Source: Micromonospora_I sp040659735 (GTDB lineage: Bacteria; Actinomycetota; Actinomycetes; Mycobacteriales; Micromonosporaceae). Taken from it: 64,000 bases of DNA. Shown here one piece after another: positions 8,626 to 17,092 of the stretch. Under the pieces are notes generated by a model that had not been told where the DNA came from, searched no databases, and worked only from the letters and a program-made list of their open reading frames with translations. Position 1 is the first letter of the stretch. Each line of letters opens with the position of its first letter. The stretch covers positions 44,034-108,033 of the forward strand of contig NZ_JBFANZ010000020.1 of assembly GCF_040659735.1 (NCBI RefSeq), written 5' to 3'. Position numbers and translations under genes: made by a program.

Positions 8626-9759
8626 TCAGCCCTTGACGACCAGCTTCGGGTTGGCTTTCAGGAACGCTTCCGCCCGGCCCGCCCGCAGTTCGGCGATGAA
8701 CTTCCGTCCGACCTGCTCAAGCTGCTCGCCGGCGTAGCCGCCGCCGCTCTCGACGCCGAGCCCGGGGAGGCCGACCAGGGTCAGGGCCTCGGGGCGGAGG
8801 TTGCTCAGGGCGAAGGCGAAGTCGATCGGCCGGCGTCCCTGCCCGTCGAAGACCAGCGTCTTGCTGACCGCCCGCAGCACCCGGTCGATGCCGGCCGGAT
8901 CGCTGGCGAGCTTCCGGTCGAGCACCTTGCGCAGCATCGCCTTGAGTAGTTGCTGCTGGTGCCGTTGCCGCGTGTAGTCGCCGCCGGAGATGTAGCGCTG
9001 CCGGGCGTAGTCCAGCGCCTGCCACCCGTTGAAGTGCCGCTGGCCCTTCTCGTAGACCATCTGTGGACCCGAGTAGCCGTTCGTGCCGCCGGGCGTGCGC
9101 ATCCGTCCGTCGGGTCGCAGGTGGATGGAGGCGACCCGCTGGTCGACGTAGAGGTCGACGCCGCCGATCGCGTTGATGAGGTCCCGGTACCCGCGGAAGT
9201 TGAGCACCGCGCCGGCGTCGAAGCGGGCGATCCCGGTGTACTTGCTGACGGTCTTCGCGAGCAGCTGGAAGCCCTGGGCGACGTCGGGCCTGGCACCGCC
9301 CGTGCGGCGGCTGCCGTAGCTCATGGCGTGGGTGAGTTTGGTGCGTCCGCCGCCGTACCCGGCCTTGGGGAATGACGGGATGTCGACGACGAGGTCGCGG
9401 GGGAGCGAGAAGAGATAGCCGCGGTCGAGCCCCTTCGTGACGTGCAGGATCAGCACGGCGTCGGCGTTCGGTTGCCACGTCGGCACGCTTTCCCGCGGAT
9501 CGATTCCGACGAGCAGGATGTTGAGTGGCCCGGTGATGTCGGCGCCCGGCGGCGTGGTGGGACTGGGCGTGGGCGACGGAGTGGACGTGGGCGGGGACAT
9601 CCCGCCGAGCAGATCGGCGCGGGGCACGTCGTACCGGGAGCGGAGTAGCTGGATGCCGAACACGGCCGCGCCCGCCAGCAGGACCGCGACCAGCGCGATC
9701 GCCGCGCCCCGCATCATGCGGCCGCGCCTGCTCGCCGGGTCCGCCCCCGTGTCGCCCAT
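8626..9759 (-). CDS. LytR-CpsA-Psr (LCP) family cell-wall ligase
   Basis: 377 residues. One N-terminal membrane anchor (about 15-37) is followed by a Thr/Ser/Pro stalk and an extracellular LCP domain with ILLVGIDPRE, the Asp of NADAVLILH, the SLPRDLVVDIP segment, LTHAMSYG, and DYARQRYISGGDYTRQRHQQQ with its lipid-phosphate-binding arginines. LCP enzymes transfer undecaprenyl-linked glycopolymers to peptidoglycan. Which polymer is attached cannot be told. GGAG lies 8 bases before the ATG. Alone in its transcript, divergent from the GMC oxidoreductase. Confidence 0.93.
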   Translation of the reverse strand: MGDTGADPASRRGRMMRGAAIALVAVLLAGAAVFGIQLLRSRYDVPRADLLGGMSPPTSTPSPTPSPTTPPGADITGPLNILLVGIDPRESVPTWQPNADAVLILHVTKGLDRGYLFSLPRDLVVDIPSFPKAGYGGGRTKLTHAMSYGSRRTGGARPDVAQGFQLLAKTVSKYTGIARFDAGAVLNFRGYRDLINAIGGVDLYVDQRVASIHLRPDGRMRTPGGTNGYSGPQMVYEKGQRHFNGWQALDYARQRYISGGDYTRQRHQQQLLKAMLRKVLDRKLASDPAGIDRVLRAVSKTLVFDGQGRRPIDFAFALSNLRPEALTLVGLPGLGVESGGGYAGEQLEQVGRKFIAELRAGRAEAFLKANPKLVVKG

Positions 9760-9909
9760 TCGTGTGCTCCTTCACGGGTTGCCGCTTGTCTCGCTGCTAT
9801 GGAAACGCCCCGGTGACGGTACGGGTTGCGTGCCGATCAGGTGTGTTGACTCGGCGGAACGTGTGACTTGCCCGTAGCGCAAAAGCTACTCGTCGGTAAT
9901 GATGACCCC

Positions 9910-11622
9910 ATGCGGTACGACGTGGTCGTGGTTGGCTCGGGATTCGGCGGCAGCGTATCCGCCCTGCGTCTCGCGGAGAAGGGTTATTCCGTCGCGGTGC
10001 TCGAGGCGGGCCGGCGTTTCGCCGACGACGAGTTCCCGCAGACGTCCTGGCGCACCCGGCGCTTCCTGTGGGCGCCGAAGCTCGGCTGCTACGGGATCCA
10101 GCGGATCACCCTGCTCCGCTCGGCCGGCCGGAAGGCGGGCGGGGCCGGGGCGGGGGTGCTCGTGCTCTCCGGCGCCGGCGTCGGCGGCGGCTCCCTCGTC
10201 TACGCCAACACGCTCTACGAGCCGCTCTCCGCGTTCTACGACGATCCGCAGTGGCGCGACATCACCGACTGGCGGTCGGAGTTGGCGCCCTACTACGACC
10301 AGGCCAAGCGGATGCTCGGGGTGACCACCTATCCGGTGCACACCGCGGCCGACCGGGCGATGCGCGCGGTGGCCCAGCGGATGGGCGTGGCGGAGACCTT
10401 CCACCCCACGCCGGTCGGCGTCCACATCGGACGTCCCGGTGAGGTCACCGCGGACCCCTACTTCGGCGGCGTCGGCCCCGACCGGACCGGCTGCCTGCAC
10501 TGCGGCGCCTGCATGACCGGTTGCCGGCACGGAGCCAAGAACACGCTGGTGAAGAACTACCTCTGGCTCGCCGAGCGGCTCGGCGCGGCGGTGCACCCGA
10601 TGACCACGGTGACGGCCGTCCGTCCGGCCGCGTCCGGCGCGGGCTACGAGATCGAGACCGTACGCACCGGCGCGTGGCTGGCGAAGCGACGGCAGGTGAT
10701 CGAGGCCGACCAGGTCATCTTCGCGGCCGGGGCGCTCGGCACCCAGCGGCTGCTGCACGAGATGAAGACGTCCGGCCGGTTGCCGGAGCTCTCGCCCCGG
10801 GTCGGGGCGTTGACCCGCACCAACTCCGAGGCGATCCTCGGCGCCGCGGTGCTGCGGCCCGAGGCGCGACGGCGTGGCGTGGACTTCACCGAGGGGGTGG
10901 CGATCACCAGTTCGTTCCACCCCGACGCGCAGACCCATGTCGAGCCGGTGCGTTACGGCCGCGGCTCCAACGTGATGGGTCTGCTCCAGTCGGCGCTGGT
11001 CGACGGCGGTCCACGTCGGGTGCGGCGCTGGCTCGGCATCATGGGTCGGGCGCCCCTGACCTACCTGCGACTGCTGTCGGTGCGCGACTGGTCGCAGCGG
11101 ACCGTCATCGCCCTGGTCATGCAGTCGGCGGACAACTCGCTGACCACCCACTTCCGGCGCAGTTGGCTCGGACGGCGTCGCCTCGCCACCACGCAGGGAC
11201 ACGGCGCGCCCAACCCGACGTGGGTCCCGGCGGGCAACGAGGCCGTACGGCTCCTCGCCGAGGAGATCGGTGGCATCCCGGGCGGGGCCATGACGGAGCC
11301 GTTCAACATCCCGATGACCGCGCACATCCTCGGCGGGGCCGCGATCGGGGCGTCCCCCGACACCGGGGTCGTCGACGGCTACCACCGCGTCTTCGGTCAC
11401 CCCGGGCTGCACGTGGTTGACGGGGCCGCCGTCTCGGCGAATCTCGGGGTCAACCCGTCGTTGACGATCACGGCCCAGGCGGAGCGGGCGATGTCGTTCT
11501 GGCCGAACCGCGGCGAGCAGGATCCGCGGCCCGCGCTGGGCGATCCGTACGTGCGGGTCGAGCCGGTGCCGCCGCGCCGGCCCGCGGTTCCCACCCATGC
11601 CCCGGCGGCGCTGCGCGTGTGA
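9910..11622 (+). CDS. choD: GMC-type FAD oxidoreductase, ChoD-like
   Basis: 570 residues. The dinucleotide fold VVVGSGFGGSVSALRLAEKG is at the N-terminus, GAGVGGGSLVYANTLYEP follows, and the C-terminal GMC part carries VDGAAVSANLGVNPSLTITA. A cysteine cluster C-x2-C-x2-C-x3-C (CLHCGACMTGC) is a feature of the actinobacterial branch annotated as cholesterol oxidase (ChoD, Rv3409c), which also sits by guaB3 in mycobacteria. Its true substrate is uncertain. ATG 9910 begins the Rossmann strand; a TTG at 9868 would extend it. No good ribosome site is seen, so initiation may be leaderless. guaA follows 62 bases later. Confidence 0.88.
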   Translation: MRYDVVVVGSGFGGSVSALRLAEKGYSVAVLEAGRRFADDEFPQTSWRTRRFLWAPKLGCYGIQRITLLRSAGRKAGGAGAGVLVLSGAGVGGGSLVYANTLYEPLSAFYDDPQWRDITDWRSELAPYYDQAKRMLGVTTYPVHTAADRAMRAVAQRMGVAETFHPTPVGVHIGRPGEVTADPYFGGVGPDRTGCLHCGACMTGCRHGAKNTLVKNYLWLAERLGAAVHPMTTVTAVRPAASGAGYEIETVRTGAWLAKRRQVIEADQVIFAAGALGTQRLLHEMKTSGRLPELSPRVGALTRTNSEAILGAAVLRPEARRRGVDFTEGVAITSSFHPDAQTHVEPVRYGRGSNVMGLLQSALVDGGPRRVRRWLGIMGRAPLTYLRLLSVRDWSQRTVIALVMQSADNSLTTHFRRSWLGRRRLATTQGHGAPNPTWVPAGNEAVRLLAEEIGGIPGGAMTEPFNIPMTAHILGGAAIGASPDTGVVDGYHRVFGHPGLHVVDGAAVSANLGVNPSLTITAQAERAMSFWPNRGEQDPRPALGDPYVRVEPVPPRRPAVPTHAPAALRV

Positions 11623-11684
11623 GGAGAAGCGGTTCCTTACGCCGCCGTCTCGGCGGGCGGTGACGGTCGGTAGGCTTGCTCGGC

Positions 11685-13238
11685 ATGAGCACGCCGCGAC
11701 CCGTCCTCGTCGTTGACTTCGGGGCCCAGTACGCCCAACTGATCGCCCGTCGTGTCCGTGAGGCGAAGGTCTACTCGGAGATCGTGCCGCACTCGATGTC
11801 GGCGGCCGAGATGCTGGCGAAGAATCCCGCCGCGATCATCCTCTCCGGCGGTCCGTCCAGCGTCTACGAGTCCGGCGCCCCGCAGCTCGACGCCAAGCTC
11901 TTCGATGACGACGTGCCGGTTTTCGGCATCTGCTACGGCTTCCAGGCGATGGCGCAGGCGCTCGGCGGCACGGTGGCCCGGACCGGTCGGCGGGAGTTCG
12001 GCGGCACGCCGCTCACCGCCCGCCCCGAGGCCGGCGTGCTGCTGCGCGAGCTCCCCGCCGAGCTGCCGGTCTGGATGAGCCACGGTGACTCCGTCACCGA
12101 GGCTCCGGCCGGCTTCACGGTGACGGCGGAGTCCGCCGGCGCGCCGGTGGCGGCGTTCGAGGATCTCGTCTCCCGTCGCGCCGGGGTGCAGTTCCACCCG
12201 GAGGTGGCGCACACCGCGCACGGTCAGGAGGTGCTGAAGCGCTTCCTCTACGACATCGCGGGGATCGAACCGACCTGGACCCCGGCCAACATCATCGACG
12301 AGCAGGTCGCGCGGATCCGTGAGCAGGTCGGGGACAAGGAGGTGATCTGCGGGCTCTCCGGTGGGGTCGACTCCGCGGTCGCCGCCGCCCTGGTCCACAA
12401 GGCCGTCGGTGATCAGCTCACCTGTGTCTTCGTCGATCACGGTCTGCTCCGCGCGGGCGAGCCGGAGCAGGTGGAGGAGGACTACGTCGCGGCGACCGGC
12501 ATCAAGCTGAAGGTGGTCGACGCGCAGGAGCGCTTCCTGGGGGCGCTAAACGGCGTCATCGACCCGGAGCAGAAGCGCAAGATCATCGGGCGGGAGTTCA
12601 TCCGGGTCTTCGAGGCCGCCGCCCGTGAGGTCGCGGCGACGGGTGACGTCGAGTTCCTGGTGCAGGGCACCCTCTATCCGGATGTGGTCGAGTCCGGTGG
12701 CGGCACCGGCACCGCCAACATCAAGTCGCACCACAACGTCGGCGGGCTTCCGGACGATCTCCAGTTCTCGCTGATCGAGCCGCTGCGCACGCTCTTCAAG
12801 GACGAGGTGCGCGCGCTCGGCCTCGCCCTGGGGCTCCCCGAGGCGATGATCTGGCGGCACCCGTTCCCCGGCCCCGGGCTCGCGATCCGGATCATCGGGG
12901 CGGTCGACCGGCCGCGCCTGGAGGTGCTGCGCGCCGCCGATCTGATCGCCCGCGAGGAGTTGACCGCCGCCGGGCTCGACCGCGACGTGTGGCAGTTCCC
13001 GGTGGTGCTCCTCGCCGACGTCCGCAGCGTCGGAGTCCAGGGCGACGGGCGCACCTACGGGCACCCCGTCGTGCTGCGCCCCGTCTCCAGCGAGGACGCC
13101 ATGACGGCGGACTGGTCGCGCCTGCCGTACGACGTCATCGCGCGGATCTCCACGCGCATCACCAACGAGGTGCCCGAGGTCAACCGGGTCGTGCTCGACG
13201 TGACCAGCAAGCCCCCGGGCACCATCGAGTGGGAGTGA
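11685..13238 (+). CDS. guaA: GMP synthase (glutamine-hydrolysing)
   Basis: 517 residues. Makes GMP from XMP, ATP and glutamine. The class I amidotransferase half has VDFGAQYAQLIARRVRE, nucleophile Cys83 in FGICYGFQ and the His/Glu pair in FHPEV; the ATP pyrophosphatase half has the P-loop LSGGVDSAV; the dimerisation tail ends with VTSKPPGTIEWE, the normal GuaA terminus. TAGGCT at 11671-11676 lies 8 bases before the ATG and there is no Shine-Dalgarno, so the mRNA is probably leaderless. Completes the IMP-to-GMP route with guaB upstream. Confidence 0.97.
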   Translation: MSTPRPVLVVDFGAQYAQLIARRVREAKVYSEIVPHSMSAAEMLAKNPAAIILSGGPSSVYESGAPQLDAKLFDDDVPVFGICYGFQAMAQALGGTVARTGRREFGGTPLTARPEAGVLLRELPAELPVWMSHGDSVTEAPAGFTVTAESAGAPVAAFEDLVSRRAGVQFHPEVAHTAHGQEVLKRFLYDIAGIEPTWTPANIIDEQVARIREQVGDKEVICGLSGGVDSAVAAALVHKAVGDQLTCVFVDHGLLRAGEPEQVEEDYVAATGIKLKVVDAQERFLGALNGVIDPEQKRKIIGREFIRVFEAAAREVAATGDVEFLVQGTLYPDVVESGGGTGTANIKSHHNVGGLPDDLQFSLIEPLRTLFKDEVRALGLALGLPEAMIWRHPFPGPGLAIRIIGAVDRPRLEVLRAADLIAREELTAAGLDRDVWQFPVVLLADVRSVGVQGDGRTYGHPVVLRPVSSEDAMTADWSRLPYDVIARISTRITNEVPEVNRVVLDVTSKPPGTIEWE

Positions 13239-13248
13239 CCCCCACCGG

Positions 13249-13584
13249 TCACGCGAGCGGCGGCTGGGGCGGGGTGTGGCCCTGCTCCGGCCCGGTGGGG
13301 ACCCACCCGGGCGCACCGGGAGCCGCCGGCCACGCGGGCGCGGTGGGCGGCTCCTCGGGCATGAGGAACCACATGACCGGGTACGCCAGCAGCGCCAGAC
13401 CGCCGGTCAGCACCGCGGCCACGGCGAAGATCACCCGGACCAGCGTGGGGTCGACGGCGAAGTAACGGCCGAGCCCACTGGCCACACCGGCGATCATCCG
13501 GTCGGTCGTGGGGCGGCGGAGCTGCTTGTACGGAGGCTGGTTGACGGCCGGCTGGCTGTGCGGGGAGAGCAGGTTTTCTGTCAT
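13249..13584 (-). CDS. PspC domain membrane protein
   Basis: 111 residues. The PspC signature YKQLRRPTTDRMIAGVASGLGRYFAVDPTLVRV is followed by one or two hydrophobic segments (VIFAVAAVLTGGLALLAYPVMWFLMP) and a Pro-rich tail. PspC domains belong to envelope-stress systems. GGAGG ends one base before the chosen ATG (13584), unusually close; a leader start farther upstream is not supported by similarity. Convergent with guaA, 10 bases between stops. The same domain recurs in two larger proteins near 19-22 kb. Confidence 0.85.
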   Translation of the reverse strand: MTENLLSPHSQPAVNQPPYKQLRRPTTDRMIAGVASGLGRYFAVDPTLVRVIFAVAAVLTGGLALLAYPVMWFLMPEEPPTAPAWPAAPGAPGWVPTGPEQGHTPPQPPLA

Positions 13585-13751
13585 GCCTCCACGGTCCGCG
13601 CCGCCGTGCCCGCCGACCTCGGGAACCGCCCGGATCCTTACCCTGAGTGCCCCCGGATCGGCAACACTCCGGCCCCGCCTTCCGCCGACGAGTGTCGCCA
13701 ATCTGACAGTCTTCCGTGTGTTGTCTCCTCATACGGGCAGAATTCCGCCCT

Positions 13752-14699
13752 GTGACCCCCGCGCTGGAGCCGCTTCGCAGGATCGCGGCATACGCAGTTT
13801 GCGCCGATTCCGACGATCGGGTGCTCCTGGTCCGCGCGTCGCCACGCTCGGGCACCCCCGGCGTGTGGTCGCTGCCCGGCGGCGCCGTCGACCACGGTGA
13901 GGACCCCAACCACACCGTCGTACGGGAGACCGCCGCGGAGACCGGCCTGTCGGTGGCGGTGACCGGGCTGCGGGACGTGCTCGCCGACATGCGCGCTCTG
14001 CCGCACCGGGGGATCACGATCCACACCGACCGCCTCGTCTACGACGTCTCGGTCCGCGGTGGAACTCTCTGCGACCGCATCGGCCACCCCACCGACCTCG
14101 CCCGCTGGCACACCCTCGAGGAGGCCAAGGGCCTGCCGCTGCGCCCCTTCACCGCCGGCGCGCTGGGGCTGCCTCCCGGCCCGGTCGACCTGCGCCCCGA
14201 CGAGCCCCCCGAGTTCCCGTCGTTCTACGCGGTGCCCGGACCGGACGGCCTGCACCGGGCGCAGCGGTTCGCCGCGTACGCGGTGGCGACCGATCCGGCC
14301 CGCCGCGTGCTGCTCACCCGGATCGCTCCCGGATATCCCGGGGCGGGCCGCTGGCATCTGCCCGGCGGCGGCACCGACTACGGCGAGCAGCCGGGTGCGG
14401 CGCTGATCCGGGAGCTGCTCGAGGAAACCGGCCAGCGCGGGCGGCTCACCGAGCTGCTCGGCGTCGCCAGCCACCGTGACGCGGCCTCCCTCGGCCCGGA
14501 GGGCTATCCGATCGACTGGCACGGGGTGCGGGCCTTCTATCGCGTCGTCGTGGAGACCCCCGCCCCGCCGACCGTCGGCGACGTGGGCGGTTCCACCTCG
14601 GAGGCACGCTGGTTCGCCCCGGACGAGCTGACCGCCCTCTCGCCGACCGATCTGACCGAGGTGACCGCCGAAGCCGTACGCGCTGCCCGTCTCGCGTGA
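13752..14699 (+). CDS. Double-Nudix hydrolase (copy 1)
   Basis: 315 residues with two Nudix domains in one chain. The second box (about residues 200-225) is canonical, GGGTDYGEQPGAALIRELLEETG. The first (about 40-62) reads GGAVDHGEDPNHTVVRETAAETG, with Ala at the first Glu of the EE pair that binds metal, so domain 1 may be weakened or catalytically altered. The GTG at 13752 has no ribosome site but CAGAAT lies 8 bases before it, suggesting a leaderless mRNA. Substrate cannot be inferred. A paralogue follows directly. Confidence 0.85.
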   Translation: MTPALEPLRRIAAYAVCADSDDRVLLVRASPRSGTPGVWSLPGGAVDHGEDPNHTVVRETAAETGLSVAVTGLRDVLADMRALPHRGITIHTDRLVYDVSVRGGTLCDRIGHPTDLARWHTLEEAKGLPLRPFTAGALGLPPGPVDLRPDEPPEFPSFYAVPGPDGLHRAQRFAAYAVATDPARRVLLTRIAPGYPGAGRWHLPGGGTDYGEQPGAALIRELLEETGQRGRLTELLGVASHRDAASLGPEGYPIDWHGVRAFYRVVVETPAPPTVGDVGGSTSEARWFAPDELTALSPTDLTEVTAEAVRAARLA

Positions 14700-14773
14700 T
14701 CGGCGCTGCCGCCGTCGGTCATGCTGGGGGAGCGGCGTGCGGGACGTCGCGCGCGGACCGAGGAGGTGCCGGC

Positions 14774-15694
14774 TTGGAACGGCGGCGACGCATCGCGGCG
14801 TACGGGCTGTGCCGTGACGATGCCGGCCGGGTCCTGCTGGCCCGCGCGTCCGCGCAGGCCGACCTGCCCGGGCTGTGGCAGATCCCCGGCGGGGGCATCG
14901 AGCACGGCGAGCATCCCGCCCGCGCGGTGGTGCGGGAGTTCGCCGAGGAGACCGGGCTCGCGGTCGAGGTGGTCAGGGTGAGGGCCGTGCTCGCCGATGT
15001 CCTGGCGTTGCCGCGGCGGGCGATCCTGCAGCACACCGACCGGGTCATCTACGACGTGCGGGTCGTGCGCGAGGGGGTCGTCCGGCACGAAGCCGACGGA
15101 ACGACCGACCTGGCCGAATGGATCGCGCCGGACCGGTTGGCGGAGCTGCCCATGATGGCCTTCACCGCCGAGTTGCTGGGGTTGCCGCCGAGGCCGGAGC
15201 CGGCCCGCGAGACGATCCCGGTCCTCCCGGGCGAGCACTCTGGGCAGGATCGGCCGGCGCGGGGGCAGCGCTTCGCGGCGTACGGGCTGACGACCGATCC
15301 GGACGGCCGGGTGCTGCTGACCCTGATCGCCGAGGGGTATCCGGGTGCGGGGCGCTGGCATCTGCCGGGCGGCGGAACTGATCACGGCGAGCAGCCGGCG
15401 ACCGCGCTCCTGCGCGAGTTGGCGGAGGAGTCGGACCAGGTGGGCCGGATCACCGGGCTCCTGGACGTCTCCCACCACCGGAACCCGTCGGCGATGGGCC
15501 CAGAGGGCTATCCGATCGACTGGCACGCGGTCCGGGCCGTTTTCCGGGTCGTCGTGGAGGCGCCGACCGAGCCGCGGGTGACCGAGGTGGGGGGCGGCTC
15601 CACGGCCGACGCGCGCTGGTTCAGCGCGATCGAGCTTGCCGGGCTCCGGCTGACGGATGTCGCCGTGACGGCCCTTGCGCACCTGGGCCGGTGA
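14774..15694 (+). CDS. Double-Nudix hydrolase (copy 2)
   Basis: 306 residues and a tandem paralogue of the preceding gene. Here the first box is canonical (GGGIEHGEHPARAVVREFAEETG), while the second reads GEQPATALLRELAEESDQ with Asp in place of the usual Gly, so the two copies appear to conserve different domains. A TTG start at 14774 is chosen because AGGAGG lies 7 bases upstream and the protein then begins LERRRRIAAYG, matching LEPLRRIAAYA of copy 1; the longer ORF from 14696 has no such support. Confidence 0.85.
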   Translation: MERRRRIAAYGLCRDDAGRVLLARASAQADLPGLWQIPGGGIEHGEHPARAVVREFAEETGLAVEVVRVRAVLADVLALPRRAILQHTDRVIYDVRVVREGVVRHEADGTTDLAEWIAPDRLAELPMMAFTAELLGLPPRPEPARETIPVLPGEHSGQDRPARGQRFAAYGLTTDPDGRVLLTLIAEGYPGAGRWHLPGGGTDHGEQPATALLRELAEESDQVGRITGLLDVSHHRNPSAMGPEGYPIDWHAVRAVFRVVVEAPTEPRVTEVGGGSTADARWFSAIELAGLRLTDVAVTALAHLGR

Positions 15695-16146
15695 TCGCAC
15701 GAAAGGCCGTTCTGGATGAGATCCGGTAAGATCGAGGGCTGGGCCAGTCGACCGGTCGGTTCCGCGCCCGAGATGGGAATACCTGCGCGGTTCGTGCTGT
15801 TTTACGGAGAAAGGTCCGCACGCAGCTATCGCCAACTCGTTCCATCTGTGCGATGGTGTAGGCCGCAAAATCGGGCGGTCGCCACGGCGGCGGATAAACC
15901 GATCCGGTGTTGGAGGGATACGTGCCGAGAGCCCCATGGCGTCGGCGTCGTACGACGGACAGCCCGCGCCCCGCAGGGCGCCGGTGGGCAGGACGGTTGC
16001 GCCGCAGTGGCACGTTCGCACGGCAGGTGCTGCTCGTCCGGGTCGCGCGTCGCCACGACGGACAGGCCCTCCCGGCCATGGTGGTCCGTCAGGGCCGCCG
16101 TGACGTCAACGGGATGGACCCGATGGTTCGATTCAGGGTCGACCCC
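15695..16146 (+). other. 452-bp gap before pssA with in-frame open extension
   Basis: No independent gene is seen. From about 15907 the pssA frame stays open, and a GTG at 15922 with GGAGGG 4 bases upstream could start an Arg-rich 75-residue extension of PssA. The first 200 bases are less GC-rich and probably hold the promoter. Confidence 0.4.
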
Positions 16147-16926
16147 ATGACCGCCCGGGAGATCGAGTCCATCGCGCCGATGAGCCCCGCCTTCGGGCCG
16201 TCCGGCGCCGCTGCCGAGCCCGACTCCACGATCGTGGTCCCGCTGCTCCCCGGTGAGCGCACGATCGCCCGGCGTGCCAAGTTCGCGCTGGTCAACGCGT
16301 GCACCCTGGCCAGCCTCGGGCTCGGCCTCCTCGCCATCTTCCTGGCGATGCAGGGCGACGTCCGGGTCGCGGCCGGCTGCCTGATCGCCTGTGTCGTCTT
16401 CGACGGTCTCGACGGCGCGCTCGCGCGCAAGTTGGGCGTCTCCAGCCCGTTCGGCGCCCAGATGGACTCGTTGGCCGACATGTGCTCGTTCGGTCTCGCC
16501 GCGCCGGTCGTGGTCTACGCGTCGTTGGCCGGCACGGTTCCGGCCGCCGGTGCCGCGGTCGCCTGTGCCCTCGTGGCCGGGTGCGCGGCGATCCGGCTGG
16601 CCCGGTTCAACGTGTCGCCGAAGGACGGTCGCTTCTTCTGCGGCGTCCCGACCACCATGGCGGCCGCGGTGCTCGCCCTCGCGGTGCTCATCGGTCTGCC
16701 GGTGCCCGGGCCGGCGAAGCTCGCCGTGGTGGCGTTGCTCGCCTTCGCGATGGTCTCCAGCTTCCCGTACGCCAAGCTCGCCCGGCTGCTCAAGCTTCCG
16801 CCGTGGCTGTGGCTGCTGCCGCTGGTGGGTGCGCTGGTCGACATCCGGGTGACCTTCGCCCTGGTGGTGGTGGGCTATCTGGTCAGCGGTCCGCTGCTCT
16901 GGCTGCGCCAGCGCAGCACCGTCTAA
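16147..16926 (+). CDS. pssA: CDP-diacylglycerol-serine O-phosphatidyltransferase
   Basis: 259 residues from ATG 16147. An integral membrane enzyme joining serine to CDP-diacylglycerol to give phosphatidylserine. The CDP-alcohol phosphotransferase signature is complete: DGLDGALAR, eight residues, then GAQMDSLAD (D-x2-DG-x2-AR-x8-G-x3-D-x3-D). Several hydrophobic helices follow. The start is uncertain: ATGs at 16114 and 16123 and a GTG at 15922 are in frame. Convergent with psd, which decarboxylates its product, across a very strong terminator. Confidence 0.93.
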   Translation: MTAREIESIAPMSPAFGPSGAAAEPDSTIVVPLLPGERTIARRAKFALVNACTLASLGLGLLAIFLAMQGDVRVAAGCLIACVVFDGLDGALARKLGVSSPFGAQMDSLADMCSFGLAAPVVVYASLAGTVPAAGAAVACALVAGCAAIRLARFNVSPKDGRFFCGVPTTMAAAVLALAVLIGLPVPGPAKLAVVALLAFAMVSSFPYAKLARLLKLPPWLWLLPLVGALVDIRVTFALVVVGYLVSGPLLWLRQRSTV

Positions 16927-16938
16927 CCACAGACGATC

Positions 16939-16972
16939 GAAGGGGCGGCCTCCGTGCGGAGGCCGCCCCTTC
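16939..16972. terminator. Strong bidirectional terminator, pssA / psd
   Basis: A perfect 15-bp stem, left arm 16939-16953 (GAAGGGGCGGCCTCC) and right arm 16958-16972, with a 4-base loop, ends in TTC. Confidence 0.9.
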
Positions 16973-17014
16973 GTGTATCTGCCTGGACCATCGCCGACCG
17001 ACCAGGGCTTCCCC

Positions 17015-17076
17015 GTCGATCAAGGAGTAATAAACACGAGTTGATCGTCAACCGTGTGAATCACCCCTTGATCGAC
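17015..17076. repeat. Palindromic dispersed repeat, copy A
   Basis: 62 bp with outer arms GTCGATCAAGG (17015-17025) and CCTTGATCGAC (17066-17076) and an inner imperfect dyad (17035-17056) centred on GTTGATCGTCAAC. Its reverse complement matches the sequence at 63868-63916. It is AT-richer than the surroundings and lies between a terminator and the psd stop, as expected of a REP or MITE-like element. Confidence 0.7.
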
Positions 17077-17092
17077 CGGAAAGTCCTTGAAG

